Shown: positions 1 to 9,563 of the stretch, in pieces
How positions within the stretch are numbered: the first letter of the stretch is position 1
How the letters are laid out: the number at the start of each line of letters is the position of its first letter
Assembly (NCBI RefSeq): GCF_000212735.1
Contig: NC_015510.1
Location: 2,500,001 to 2,536,314 of the forward strand
Direction of reading: 5' to 3'
Source of the DNA: Haliscomenobacter hydrossis DSM 1100
GTDB lineage: Bacteria > Bacteroidota > Bacteroidia > Chitinophagales > Saprospiraceae
Length of the DNA: 36,314 bases
Made by a program: the position numbers and the translations under genes
Notes under the pieces: model-generated
Told to the model about the DNA's origin: nothing
Databases searched by the model: none
The model's input: only the letters and a program-made list of their open reading frames with translations

Positions 1-37
1 GCAAACTACTCAACCACCTTCCTTTCAAAGTGGAGCG

Positions 38-68
38 CAAAGGTATTTTTTCATTTTTGCACAAACAA
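38..68 (-). promoter_or_regulatory. Candidate Bacteroidota-type promoter firing out of the window to the left
   Basis: Read on the minus strand, TACCTTTG (45-38) matches the Bacteroidota -7 box TAnnTTTG. A TTG lies 20 nt upstream (68-66), in a TTGTTTG context that would serve as the -33 box. The gene it would drive lies beyond the left edge. The motif match is seen; the function is inferred. Confidence 0.4.
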
Positions 69-250
69 GCTTTTACAGAAAAATCTTTCAGTTTTTTTCT
101 GTGGTAATCGCTAAACCGTTGAATGTTAAATTTGTGGTGATTTGAACTAGGATAATAAAGTTAAGACTTTCTTAAGATAGACGCAAGAGGTTTTTGTAAA
201 AAAATACAGATTTTTTTCAGCGCTGGTCGAAATTGGTCATTTTTACCCAA
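69..250. other. Intergenic AT-rich stretch, no gene seen
   Basis: The first 377 bases carry no convincing coding frame. This part is AT-rich, with A and T runs and no repeat that I recognise. It separates an outward-facing promoter at 38-68 from the terminator of the methyltransferase gene at 251-283. Confidence 0.5.
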
Positions 251-283
251 AAAAAAGAAGGGGGCCGGAAAAGCGACCCCCCT
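251..283 (-). terminator. Rho-independent terminator of the RNA methyltransferase gene
   Basis: On the minus strand GGGGG (281-277) pairs with CCCCC (264-260) around a 12-nt loop and is followed by a T-rich tract opposite the A run at 251-256. It lies about 95 bp past the methyltransferase stop codon. A second small G/C hairpin (CCCC 360-363 with GGGG 370-373) sits directly after the stop. Confidence 0.65.
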
Positions 284-377
284 ATAATTTAACTACCTTG
301 ATGTACCAAATTTGTTGTAAAAACATTTCAAAGGTAGGATAGCTAATCATTTTTGTCAACCCCATATTAGGGGGGTA

Positions 378-1604
378 TTAATGTTGGATCAGGCGAGCCA
401 TGTAAAAACCATCAAACCCCGCCTCTTGCGGAAAGATGTGTTTGCTCGCCTCTACCTTGTAATTTGATCCTACACCATTAATATAGGCATCAATTTGTAG
501 TTGGTTTTCCGAAGGCAGGATGCTACAGGTGGCGTACACCATTTTACCATCAGGCCGACACATTTTAGCATAGGAACTCAATAGCTGCTTTTGCAGGGCG
601 ATCAATTCCTGGAGGTGTTCGGGCGACAAACGCCAGCGGGTATCTGGATTGCGCCGCAAAACACCAAGTCCCGAACAAGGAACATCCAAAAGGAGTCGGT
701 CTGCCGATTGGGCTAGCCGTTTAATGGTCTTGGTAGATTCGATCAAACGAGTTTCGATAATGCTCACTCCGGCGCGTCGTGCTCGTACCCGAAGTTGTTC
801 CAATTTTTTATCGTCCGTGTCCAGTGCGATAATGCGGCCTTTGTTTTGCATCAGGCTGGCCAGGTGAAGGGCTTTGCCCCCATTGCCCGCACAGGCATCA
901 ATGACCCGCATGCCCGGTTCCACTTCCAAAAAGGGGGCTACTTGCTGAGAAGAATAATCCTGTACTTCAAACCAACCATGGCGAAATGCCGCAGTATGGT
1001 AGAGCTTACCCCGCTGTTCGATAACCAATGTATCCTCTGCAATGGCTTTGCCGATGATGTCGGTTTGCTGTAGCTGTTGTTGAAGGGTAGCTACATCGGT
1101 TTTCAGCCGGTTAACACGTAAAACCAGCGATGGAGATTCATTCAGTGCTTTAAGCGTAGGTTCCCATTGTTCTCCCAACTCCTGGAACCCTAACTCATCG
1201 AGCCAATCGGGTATAGATTCCCGGACGGCCCTCACCTTATATATAGTATGGTAGGCGTTGTTGATTTCGTTTCTGGTGAGAAATTTAAACTGCGCACCCA
1301 ATGGATGGTTTTTCAGCATCAACCAGGCACCCAATAAATCTTCCCAGTCCAGCATGCTGGCGGGTGTTTTTCCAGCTACAGCACACAGCATGCGGTAGTA
1401 GCGCACCAGGGCATACACTTGCTCGGCAACAAATCCCTGTTCTTCGATAGACCAATGTGGGTGGGCTTTTAATTGCCGTTCAATGGCGTGATCGGCAAAA
1501 CGATTGTCTTGTAAAACCTGCGCAGCTGCAGTACAAATCGCAGAAACTTGTTCGCTGGTAACGTTTATCCTGTTTGTCTTCATCCTTGATAATGCACTAT
1601 TCAT
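378..1604 (-). CDS. RsmB/NOP2-family 16S rRNA cytosine-C5 methyltransferase
   Basis: Likely transfers a methyl group from S-adenosylmethionine to C5 of a cytosine in 16S rRNA, in the cytoplasm. The C-terminal half is a Rossmann methyltransferase: a SAM-binding DACAGNGGK motif, the acidic IALDTD strand, a DVPCSG motif with the cysteine that releases the product (about residue 310), and YATCSI with the catalytic cysteine (about residue 360). The N-terminal half resembles the NusB-like RNA-binding part of RsmB, though shorter. The frame extends upstream to a TTG at 1658, but the first ATG is at 1604 and another is at 1583 (which gives an MKTNRI start); no Shine-Dalgarno decides between them. I chose 1604, giving 408 residues. 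The family is certain; the exact target cytosine is not. Confidence 0.9.
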   Translation of the reverse strand: MNSALSRMKTNRINVTSEQVSAICTAAAQVLQDNRFADHAIERQLKAHPHWSIEEQGFVAEQVYALVRYYRMLCAVAGKTPASMLDWEDLLGAWLMLKNHPLGAQFKFLTRNEINNAYHTIYKVRAVRESIPDWLDELGFQELGEQWEPTLKALNESPSLVLRVNRLKTDVATLQQQLQQTDIIGKAIAEDTLVIEQRGKLYHTAAFRHGWFEVQDYSSQQVAPFLEVEPGMRVIDACAGNGGKALHLASLMQNKGRIIALDTDDKKLEQLRVRARRAGVSIIETRLIESTKTIKRLAQSADRLLLDVPCSGLGVLRRNPDTRWRLSPEHLQELIALQKQLLSSYAKMCRPDGKMVYATCSILPSENQLQIDAYINGVGSNYKVEASKHIFPQEAGFDGFYMARLIQH

Positions 1605-1688
1605 CAGAAAAAACAGCAAATTAGCAGATTGATGCGATTTTTTTGCAACCTTCTGCAATTTTCTGCGGTCTTATGGTCACGAATGTCG

Positions 1689-1696
1689 CAAAGATA
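1689..1696 (-). promoter_or_regulatory. -7 box upstream of the RNA methyltransferase gene
   Basis: On the minus strand TATCTTTG matches TAnnTTTG and lies about 85 bp before the chosen ATG. No clear TTTG -33 box stands at the expected spacing. The region upstream holds two copies of TAAACACCTAAAC (1695-1707 and 1711-1723), the first overlapping this box. Confidence 0.35.
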
Positions 1697-1735
1697 AACA
1701 CCTAAACGAGTAAACACCTAAACAACCCTTTAAAG

Positions 1736-1816
1736 GCAACCACTTGGGTTGCTCCAACACCTAAAAACACCCGAGAGCGGCAACCCGTGTGGGCAACCAC
1801 GCAGGGTTGCCCACAC
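1736..1816. repeat. Hairpins built on the word GCAACC/GGTTGC
   Basis: GTGTGGGCAACC (1787-1798) pairs perfectly with GGTTGCCCACAC (1805-1816) around the 6-nt loop ACGCAG. Just upstream, GCAACC (1736-1741) pairs with GGTTGC (1747-1752), and a further GCAACC lies at 1780-1785. The same hexamer is reused, as in the iterated-word palindromes elsewhere in this window. It has no following T tract and does not look like a terminator. Confidence 0.6.
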
Positions 1817-1858
1817 TGACCCGACTTTTTGAAGAGACATTTAGCGTTTTAATGAGGT

Positions 1859-1935
1859 AGCAGGTTTTTTGGAGTTATCAGCCTCTTGTTTTGGAGGCCT
1901 GCTATGGAGGGAGACAAAAGCGTCTCCCTTTTTTT
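1859..1935 (+). terminator. Structured segment ending in a plus-strand intrinsic terminator, with no plus-strand gene upstream
   Basis: GGGAGAC (1909-1915) pairs with GTCTCCC (1922-1928) and is followed by seven T residues, a textbook rho-independent terminator on the plus strand. It lies between two minus-strand genes. Just upstream, GCCTC (1881-1885) can pair with GAGGC (1894-1898), nested between AGCAG (1859-1863) and CTGCT (1899-1903). Together this could be the 3' end of a small plus-strand RNA; no convincing promoter was seen for it. Confidence 0.5.
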
Positions 1936-1952
1936 ATTGACAAAAATGACAA

Positions 1953-1982
1953 GGGGGACCACGTTGAACAACGTAGTCCCCC
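1953..1982 (-). terminator. Terminator hairpin downstream of sprA
   Basis: GGGGGAC (1953-1959) pairs with GTCCCCC (1976-1982). One mismatch inward, ACGTTG (1961-1966) pairs with CAACGT (1969-1974), giving 13 pairs. It begins 18 bp beyond the sprA stop codon. The T tract on the minus strand is weak (TTGTCATTTTTG), so termination may be partial. Confidence 0.6.
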
Positions 1983-1999
1983 CGATCATTTTGATACAT

Positions 2000-4900
2000 T
2001 TATTGCAAAGCGAAGCGCACCACTACCCCACCCGAGGAATCCGTGCGGGGATACCCTGCCGAGGTCTTCGGCTCGCTGCGGCGGTAATCCACAAAGAAAC
2101 GCAACGATAGCCGCTGATTAAGCTTATATTCTGCTGAAGGCGAAATACTCAAGTTATAGCTGCCCCGCGTTGGTTCACGTACCCCTTGATCGAGCAAGTG
2201 ATTGAACGTCACGTCATCGCTGAGCGAGAAATTGAACTGCAAATCCAGGCCCCGTGGTGCAATTGCGGTACTGGCAGGGTTGCCTCCAGTGGTTGGTGGT
2301 TTTGGTGCCGGGCGTTTTTTCTTTTTGGTTTTGCCAAAAATGGAACTGATGTCGAAATCATTGATCTTGTGGCCAAAGCCAAAGACAATCTCTTTCCGAC
2401 GGGTTTCCGCCAATTGGTTGCTTACAAAACTCATCGCCAGGTTACGCGTCAGCTTATAATCGAAGTTGAAACTCATGCCATTTTTCAAAGCGGCACTTAC
2501 CGCGATCAAGGGGTTGAAGCCCTCTTGAATCACCAGTTCGGGTACTTCCAAGCGGGGATAGAAGTTGTTGTTCAACTCGTTGAGGAAACCCTCATCACGG
2601 GTACGCAAAAAGTCAAGTCCCGTATTAAAGGTGTTGATGGTCAATGAAGATTTATAGCCATGCGTCAAACTGAAGCTTTGGAAAAATTCCTTAAAGAATG
2701 GCAATCGACTCAAGCCATTGTAGGTAAAACGCCAGTTGATTTGGGGCAGTAGTTCGAACAAATTCAGGTTGATGCCCCGCGGATCCTGCCCCGTGTACGC
2801 CGCCAGGAATGCCGGAATCAGTACCTCTTGTTGAGTCCGGCCATAACCATAGGTGTAGCCTTGTTGGGCCAGCGTTGTATCCACGTGCTCACCGTTGCCC
2901 AAACGTTGTGAAATGATTACGCGGTTATCTTCAAAGGTTTTGAAAAGGGTACGCAAATCTGCAGTATCTCCTCTGAACAAGGTTTTGAGCGCCGAATACG
3001 ACATGGTCAAGGTCCCGATGTCCTGCGGAATCGCATGGACAAACCGTGCGTTGTTGTCCAACAAGGTATCCTTGAAGTACTGTGAATGGTTCTGGGTATA
3101 GTTCCGGCTGATGTCCAGGTCCAAACGCATGTCGCGGAATGGTTCGATGGTCACCCGCGCATCCCAGTTTTGAGTAGACAATTGGGATACTTCCCGGTTT
3201 TGGAACACACTACTCGACATCCACCCCTGGTTGGCTGCTTGTGCCAGCCAGTCCTTTCCTGTTCCAAATTCATCTTCCCGTAATTTGCTGATGCGGGGCT
3301 GGATACCTGCTACGAAATCCCAACCAGGTGAGTTGAATTGGTTCATCCCGAATAAGCGGGATGCAGGCGTATAACCCGGCACCACGGTATTGTGCTGCTC
3401 AGAGTAATTGAAGCGAGCTTTGCGTAAAGACAAGAGTGGCCGCAAAAGTAATTTCACACCGTTGGGCAAATCACCACCGCCTTTTTTCTCCTTGTCTTTG
3501 TCCGCGTTGGCCTCATCCGTACGCCGGGTGCGGGGATTGCCCTCTGCGCCTCCACTGCGTGGCCCCTGGTCAATTTTGCGCAGGAACGGAATTTTGTTGT
3601 ACAATTGGTCAAAGTTAAAGTCGGCATTGGCCTGAATGTTTTGACCATTCTGAATGACGTTGCCCAGAGAGTCGGTATTGAGCGCCGCGGCGGTCCAGCC
3701 GTAGTTGCCCCGGTATTGTCCTTTGATGGCTACCCATTCCATGTAGGGAATCAACTTGGTGGGCAACGTATAGTTGAGGGTAAACTCGTGTTGGTAATTT
3801 TTGGTGCGTCCCAGGTTTTGGATGTTGCTCCAGATGCTGTCGCGGCGGTAGCGGTTTTGTTCCGCCAGTGAAAAGCCCTTTTCACGCAACAAGCTTTCGT
3901 CGGGTTCATCCACTACAGCGTCGTTGGCCGCATTGAAGTTAAATTTCAAACCTTTGGTAAAATCCCATTGCAGGTTGTAATCACGCCCCCAGAGGAAACG
4001 CTTGTTGAAAAACGTGCTGTATTTGGGATCCAAATCCGTAAAGCGGTACTTGGTGGTTTGGAACTGTCGATCCATTAAGGTACTAAAGGTAAAGGTGCTG
4101 GGCAGGGGGTTGAAGTTGATTTCGGAAATCAATTTCAAGGCACTGCCCTTGAGCTTTTTAAACGGCTGAATGTATTTGGTTTGGGTACTGAACTGATAGT
4201 TCACCCCCCCATTGTATTTTTCCAATTGGTCACTTTCAATAAACGGATCGCTGCGCTCGAGAGCAGTGTAGCCATAACTGACCGAAAAATTGGAAATGTC
4301 CCAAGGCATGGGTTTTCCCTGATTTTGTGGGCTGCGGTCTTTGCGCACGTTGGTGAAGTTGTAACTTTTCACCGTGCTGATTTCCTGAGTCGTGCGCTGA
4401 ATGGAATCACGAACCGTGGCATTGTCCGTTTTGCGGATTTTTTCTTTGAGGATGATGTCCAGGTCGTAAGGATCGTATTCAGGGGTTTCCACGTTGCGGG
4501 AATATTGGGCATAAAAAGGCAGGCGCAGGTTCCAGTCTTTGGGCAAAAACTTGTTGAGTTCCAGGTTGCCCGCAATATCGAAACCAGAGTTGTCAAAGCG
4601 ACTGCGTTGTTGTACTTTTTGGTCGATGGCCCCGTAACCAATGGTGCCAAAGTTACCGGCTACGGTCACGTTCCCCAAATCGGCCATTTGGACATCCAAA
4701 CGGGCAATACCGGCCACACCTCCACGTTCGTCCAGGCCAGTCAAACGCATTTCATTGGCCCAAACCACTGCACTTGCATTGTTACTTCCACCTTGGGGAT
4801 TACGGATACCAATCATGACAATTTTGGAGTTGCCCAGGTTGGGATTACCGCGTACTTTGACCCATCTCTCCACAATTTGGCCGTTTTCCAGGGTTACACT

Positions 4901-7900
4901 GATGGGTTTAATGTATTCTTGATCTAAATTCGAGCCACTAGTGGCATTACGTTCCTCCTTGACCTGACGGAGAAGATTGAGTGGAAAATCAAACTCGTTT
5001 TCAATTCGCCATACTTCTTCTTTGTAAGCAGGCAAAATGACTGGATTTGTACCTCCTGTCATAGGAGGTAAACGGTCTAATTCCGAAAATACCAATGGCA
5101 TTTCGTATTCATAATAGTTGTTTTTGAAATCACTACCCATCCGAACAAAAATGCGTAAACCAGAGGAGTCAGGGCCTTGATTTTGGTCAAATTTTTCAGC
5201 GTGAACGTACATTTTAAACCGTTCGTATACCCGCATATCTAGTCCGATATTTTTGAATACAGCCTTTTCCTTTCCATCGCATAAATCTTGTAAAGTCAGG
5301 GCAAGCGACTGTTCATTTTGCAAAGTATTGATGACTCCACCAATGGATTGCTCACGCTGAATGCCCAGTGGAAGCACATAAGCGAAAGGACGCGCTTCAC
5401 TGGGGTCAGTATTTTCTTCAATATTAACTGCGTCTACTTCAAAAACGGTTAGATTATCACAAGCAACAGTACTGGGGGATAAATCCTGGGTGTATTTCCG
5501 CCACTGGTTGCGTACAAATTCCAGGGTAGCAAAACGCAGGTTGACCTGGCTCTCAAAACCATCCATCAACACCCGCATAAAGCGAATGGAACGGAAATCG
5601 CGGATTCCACCTACTGCCCGGTCAAACTGGCTCAAAGGCATCCGGAAGCGGTACCAAACGCGGCCCTCCTTTTCAATGCGGTCGGTAACCAGTTTAACAC
5701 CTCCATTGCGAAGCCTGGCCGAATCCAGATTGAGCTCGCCATCTTTATCGTGGAAAATCGGAATACGGTATTGAAAATAAGCTTCGGTTTCATTGAGGGT
5801 ATTGTCAAAGTTGAGGTCTTCCGCATCGGGGTTGTTGGTAGAAGAGTTTTGACTTTGACGGCTGGTATTGGTTTCCGAGTTTCCTTCAGGGTTGTTAAAG
5901 TCACGATAACGTGTGACCACATCCACATTGTCGGGAAAGCTGGGGTCATTCCAGAAACGGAAATTGTCGCCGGAAGGGTCTTGTTCCAATCTTGCAGCGG
6001 CGTTGGTATTGACCGCACGAATCGAATTCAACCAAGGAGCAAACTTGTTGCGTTCGCCAGCATCATTCAAACCATCCAAACCTACGTCCTGTAAACGGCG
6101 CGAAGTGGTATCGTTGTCAAATGCCGCAGTGACCTGTTGGGTCAATGGCACTTTGGACCAGCTGGTTTCTTTGGTGCGGCGGTCTTTGTTGAAGTTACTG
6201 GGCAGACCATTTTCAAAAAAGCGCAAGCCGTCTTTGAGGATGTCTTCAGAAATGTTGCCCAATTGGAAAGTCAAATATCCTTGTTTTTTTTCGGCATCGG
6301 GTGATGCGGTTCCACTGCCATCTTCGTTGAGGAAGGGACTCAGCATCCAGAATTCCAAAAATTCAATGTTGGCCGCCTGGAAGTCGTTGATGGTCAAGGC
6401 ACGCATCATGCCGCCCCAGCGGCTCTTGGGATTTTTCAGAAAAGTTTCCCCACCCACAAATTCCAAACCGCTGGAGAATGGACTTCCATTCGGTTGTTCA
6501 AAGTTGTAAGGACCCCGTTCACGTGGATTAAACACAATATCCAAGGTCTGGATATTGGGCAATTCGGTCAACTGCAACTGTCGGTTGGGGAAAACCTCGT
6601 TTTGAGGAATTACTCTGGTGTAAGGGTTGACGTTGTCTTGTTGACCGGAACGCAAGCCAAAGTTGTCGATGCGGTACCAGCTCATTTTGGCACGGTTGTA
6701 GCCATAAGTTACATCGTCGCGGAACAAGGCTTCGGGGCGTGCCGCAGGGTTGCTCGAGTTCTGGTCTGAAGGTGCACTCGATAAATACCAGTTGATGATG
6801 GGCTGGCGCAAATCGAAGGTGTTGTTGGCGCCTTCAAAGTCATCCACATACACTACGCCACCCTTATCTTTGCGGTTTTGGTTGATGGCCTTGGCGTGGC
6901 CAGGGCGGATGGCGGCCAATTCGCCCGTAAAACTGATGCTGGAGGGCGCTTTGGTGGACATGCCGGGAATGGCATCGACCAATTTGGTCAGCCAGGGCGC
7001 TTCCCGTTTGAAATTGACATCAAAGCCATATACGTTGTTGTTGATGGGGTCTTCGCCAATGTTTACTTTTTGGGTAAAAGGGCGTTCCCACAACTTCATA
7101 ATGGTGGCACCGATGTTGAAGTTTTTATCAAATTCATAATCGGCCCGCAAGCCCATCATGCTGCGGTTTTGAAAACCGAACAGGGTATTGTCCTCTAATG
7201 AAATGTTGATTTGAGCTCCGGAAGCCAAAATGGCATCATTGAGGATGCGCACGCGGCCCAGGTTATAGTCGATTTCATAGTCGCGGCCTTCCACCAGTTG
7301 TTGCCCGCCACCGCTCACTTTCACCGAGCCTTGCGGGATGTTGAAAGCGCCCAGGGAGATCTCTGAAGAAACACTAGACTTATAGGTACCTTTAATTACG
7401 TAGCGGTTTTTCTCCTGGAATTCCTGCGCCCGGAACAAGGTCGAGTCGTACAATTCCTGGTAAATGTACTTGTCGGCAATTTCCGCTGGCGTATCCTTGA
7501 TTTTTTTGAGCAAAGAAGACCCAAAGGGTTCCAAAACCGGGAACATGATCCGTCCCGTATTGGTATTGATGGTCAAATCGGGTACAAAGTCAAAAATCCC
7601 GTCGGGTTGAGGGTCTCCCTGAATATTGAGTACATCCACGTTGAACACCCGCAACAAGGGGACTCCTTGCAAATTGGTTTCGGGCAAAAAGCGTTTTACC
7701 CCTTTACCTGGATCTTCGTAATAGATGTCCAGACGAAACTCCTTTTGATCCACCTGGGTAGCACCAGTAGGATAGATGTTTTTCATCATCAGGTCCCAGG
7801 TCGCAATGTCGGTTCGTTGGATGGTGCTTTTGAGCAATTTAACGTACAATACGTTCAGCGAAGAGTCGGGGCGAATGTTTTCCGAGTTGTTGGACAACTC

Positions 7901-9373
7901 CCCTACTTTGTACGAACGGCCATTGTAGGTATATTGGTAAGCCACCCCTACCGTTTGGTCGGGCAGTACGTTGATGCGCAACGAAACAAAACCCAGTTCG
8001 GGGTGAACGGTGTATTCCGTTGGTTTCAATTTACGCGCGGTGACCTTTTCAAAATCGCGGGTTGGTACCATGCCAAACTGGTTTTGCAGGGTACTGATCG
8101 ATTTTTCAATGGCGCGGGCATCGCCCTGGCCAATGACGCGGTCGTAGAGGTTGTTGGCGCGGTTGTCGGGCAAGGGAATTCCGGTGATGTCTTTGGGTGC
8201 TCCGGGGCGGAGGTCTACGGAATTGGTATTGACGAGCCACTCTTCACGGCCTTCACCCAAGTCGGCAAGGGCAACGATGTCGCGCACGTTGTCTACTTCG
8301 TTGCGGTCGTTGGTGATCCACACTTCGATGTTTTCCAGTTTGAACAAAGACCGGATTTGGGGCAGGTTTTGCAGCGCGGGTTCGAAAGCTTCGCGGTTGT
8401 AATGCGAGAGCAGAAAGTGGCGGTTTTCGTCGTATTCATCGGCTTTGACATCAAACTCCTGTTGCTCGCTACCACCCTGAATCTGGATATTTTTGCGCTC
8501 AGATTTTTGTTGAGACACCAAACCGGTGAGGCGCAAATGGCCAAACTGGAGTTCGGTTTTGATCCCGAAGAGGCTTTGTGCACCCTGAATCAAGGTACCC
8601 CGCAGCGGCATACTCACGTTACCCGCTTCAATTTTTTTCAGGATATCGTCTTCTCCAAACTTCTGGCTATCGTAGTTTAGTTTGATGACCTGGTCAAAAT
8701 CAAAAGTAGCCCCCGTGTTGTAATTGGTATTGAGGTTGAGCTTTTCGCCAATTTTTCCCTGAACGTTCATTTGAATGTTCATGTCAAAATCAAACAGGAA
8801 CTGGTCGCGCTGGCGCAGGTTGAGGATGGGGTTTTCGAGGCGTTGGTAGTCATAGCCGAAGGTAAGATCCACGTTACCCTGCGGTTTGATGTCGATGGTA
8901 CTGCCACCAAACAACCGGTCGATGAGGTCTTTTTTGATGTCGATCTTGCTGAAGGGATCGAGTGGGTTTAAAGCATCTTTTTTGCCCCTGGATTTGGCAG
9001 ATAACTCGTTGAAATAGGCAGCTTCATCTTGCTTTTGACGGTATTTTGTATACTCTTCAAAACTCATGTATGAAGGTGGCCGGAAAAAATCTTCACCAAT
9101 TTTTTCTTCGATGATGTAGTTGCCCGTAGCAGGATCGTACTCTACGTTTTTATCAATGGCCTTGGGATCCCGCACGTCAAATGGATTGCGTTTGGGTGCA
9201 TTGATGAAGTTGTCGGGACGGTCTTTAATTGGTACCGTATCGGTCAACGTTCTGTGGTCTTTCGCACCAGGCATTTTACCTGGCATAAATGTCGGATGAT
9301 AGGCTACGTCTACCGCGCTAAGGGTAACGGCGATTCCTAACAACAAGCTGAATGGTAAAAGTGTCTTGTTCAT
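2000..9373 (-). CDS. sprA: SprA, outer-membrane translocon of the type IX secretion system
   Basis: SprA (Sov in Porphyromonas) forms the giant outer-membrane beta-barrel through which type IX cargo, including gliding adhesins in motile species, leaves the cell. The predicted protein has 2457 residues from the ATG at 9373, within the family's usual 2300-2500. An alternative start at 9391 adds six residues in front of the hydrophobic signal segment and is less likely. The N-terminus has a lysine followed by a hydrophobic run ending near SAVDVAYHP. The rest is rich in alternating polar/aromatic beta segments (for example VDLTFGYDYQRLENP and LNYDSQKFGEDD) and ends in FALQ, a typical barrel terminus. 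The assignment rests on length and recognisable family text. It lies downstream of ruvA, separated by an iterated-word palindrome, so co-transcription is uncertain. No type IX cargo gene is in the window. Confidence 0.93.
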   Translation of the reverse strand: MNKTLLPFSLLLGIAVTLSAVDVAYHPTFMPGKMPGAKDHRTLTDTVPIKDRPDNFINAPKRNPFDVRDPKAIDKNVEYDPATGNYIIEEKIGEDFFRPPSYMSFEEYTKYRQKQDEAAYFNELSAKSRGKKDALNPLDPFSKIDIKKDLIDRLFGGSTIDIKPQGNVDLTFGYDYQRLENPILNLRQRDQFLFDFDMNIQMNVQGKIGEKLNLNTNYNTGATFDFDQVIKLNYDSQKFGEDDILKKIEAGNVSMPLRGTLIQGAQSLFGIKTELQFGHLRLTGLVSQQKSERKNIQIQGGSEQQEFDVKADEYDENRHFLLSHYNREAFEPALQNLPQIRSLFKLENIEVWITNDRNEVDNVRDIVALADLGEGREEWLVNTNSVDLRPGAPKDITGIPLPDNRANNLYDRVIGQGDARAIEKSISTLQNQFGMVPTRDFEKVTARKLKPTEYTVHPELGFVSLRINVLPDQTVGVAYQYTYNGRSYKVGELSNNSENIRPDSSLNVLYVKLLKSTIQRTDIATWDLMMKNIYPTGATQVDQKEFRLDIYYEDPGKGVKRFLPETNLQGVPLLRVFNVDVLNIQGDPQPDGIFDFVPDLTINTNTGRIMFPVLEPFGSSLLKKIKDTPAEIADKYIYQELYDSTLFRAQEFQEKNRYVIKGTYKSSVSSEISLGAFNIPQGSVKVSGGGQQLVEGRDYEIDYNLGRVRILNDAILASGAQINISLEDNTLFGFQNRSMMGLRADYEFDKNFNIGATIMKLWERPFTQKVNIGEDPINNNVYGFDVNFKREAPWLTKLVDAIPGMSTKAPSSISFTGELAAIRPGHAKAINQNRKDKGGVVYVDDFEGANNTFDLRQPIINWYLSSAPSDQNSSNPAARPEALFRDDVTYGYNRAKMSWYRIDNFGLRSGQQDNVNPYTRVIPQNEVFPNRQLQLTELPNIQTLDIVFNPRERGPYNFEQPNGSPFSSGLEFVGGETFLKNPKSRWGGMMRALTINDFQAANIEFLEFWMLSPFLNEDGSGTASPDAEKKQGYLTFQLGNISEDILKDGLRFFENGLPSNFNKDRRTKETSWSKVPLTQQVTAAFDNDTTSRRLQDVGLDGLNDAGERNKFAPWLNSIRAVNTNAAARLEQDPSGDNFRFWNDPSFPDNVDVVTRYRDFNNPEGNSETNTSRQSQNSSTNNPDAEDLNFDNTLNETEAYFQYRIPIFHDKDGELNLDSARLRNGGVKLVTDRIEKEGRVWYRFRMPLSQFDRAVGGIRDFRSIRFMRVLMDGFESQVNLRFATLEFVRNQWRKYTQDLSPSTVACDNLTVFEVDAVNIEENTDPSEARPFAYVLPLGIQREQSIGGVINTLQNEQSLALTLQDLCDGKEKAVFKNIGLDMRVYERFKMYVHAEKFDQNQGPDSSGLRIFVRMGSDFKNNYYEYEMPLVFSELDRLPPMTGGTNPVILPAYKEEVWRIENEFDFPLNLLRQVKEERNATSGSNLDQEYIKPISVTLENGQIVERWVKVRGNPNLGNSKIVMIGIRNPQGGSNNASAVVWANEMRLTGLDERGGVAGIARLDVQMADLGNVTVAGNFGTIGYGAIDQKVQQRSRFDNSGFDIAGNLELNKFLPKDWNLRLPFYAQYSRNVETPEYDPYDLDIILKEKIRKTDNATVRDSIQRTTQEISTVKSYNFTNVRKDRSPQNQGKPMPWDISNFSVSYGYTALERSDPFIESDQLEKYNGGVNYQFSTQTKYIQPFKKLKGSALKLISEINFNPLPSTFTFSTLMDRQFQTTKYRFTDLDPKYSTFFNKRFLWGRDYNLQWDFTKGLKFNFNAANDAVVDEPDESLLREKGFSLAEQNRYRRDSIWSNIQNLGRTKNYQHEFTLNYTLPTKLIPYMEWVAIKGQYRGNYGWTAAALNTDSLGNVIQNGQNIQANADFNFDQLYNKIPFLRKIDQGPRSGGAEGNPRTRRTDEANADKDKEKKGGGDLPNGVKLLLRPLLSLRKARFNYSEQHNTVVPGYTPASRLFGMNQFNSPGWDFVAGIQPRISKLREDEFGTGKDWLAQAANQGWMSSSVFQNREVSQLSTQNWDARVTIEPFRDMRLDLDISRNYTQNHSQYFKDTLLDNNARFVHAIPQDIGTLTMSYSALKTLFRGDTADLRTLFKTFEDNRVIISQRLGNGEHVDTTLAQQGYTYGYGRTQQEVLIPAFLAAYTGQDPRGINLNLFELLPQINWRFTYNGLSRLPFFKEFFQSFSLTHGYKSSLTINTFNTGLDFLRTRDEGFLNELNNNFYPRLEVPELVIQEGFNPLIAVSAALKNGMSFNFDYKLTRNLAMSFVSNQLAETRRKEIVFGFGHKINDFDISSIFGKTKKKKRPAPKPPTTGGNPASTAIAPRGLDLQFNFSLSDDVTFNHLLDQGVREPTRGSYNLSISPSAEYKLNQRLSLRFFVDYRRSEPKTSAGYPRTDSSGGVVVRFALQ

Positions 9374-9479
9374 AACTACAAACTGCTGCACACGGGATAA
9401 TCACGGTTCGAGCCTCCGAACCCAAATAAATCGGTTTGTGGAAAAAAGCTTAGGTGCGTCTTTGGGAGGAGAGGGCGAG

Positions 9480-9558
9480 GGTTCGGGAGTTCGGAGTTCG
9501 GGGGTTCAAAGCACAATGCTCCGACCTTCGAACCCTCAAACCTTCGAACTCTCGAACC
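9480..9558. repeat. Iterated-word inverted repeat, word GGTTCGnn (copy 1)
   Basis: The left arm (9480-9507) is made of GGTTCGGG-like 7-8-nt words; the right arm (9530-9558) carries the complementary CGAACC words. They are separated by a 22-nt spacer. It lies between ruvA and sprA. A further GGTTCG/CGAACC pair (9405-9410 with 9417-9422) sits between it and the sprA start. The same word recurs at 32131-32227. Confidence 0.8.
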
Positions 9559-9563
9559 TTCTT

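Noticed and set aside
7607-8680. 357-codon plus-strand frame opposite sprA
   Set aside because: It is antisense to a clearly coding part of sprA, shows no family resemblance and reads as a mirror of sprA codon use. Several other long plus-strand frames under sprA (for example 4181-4927) were dropped for the same reason.
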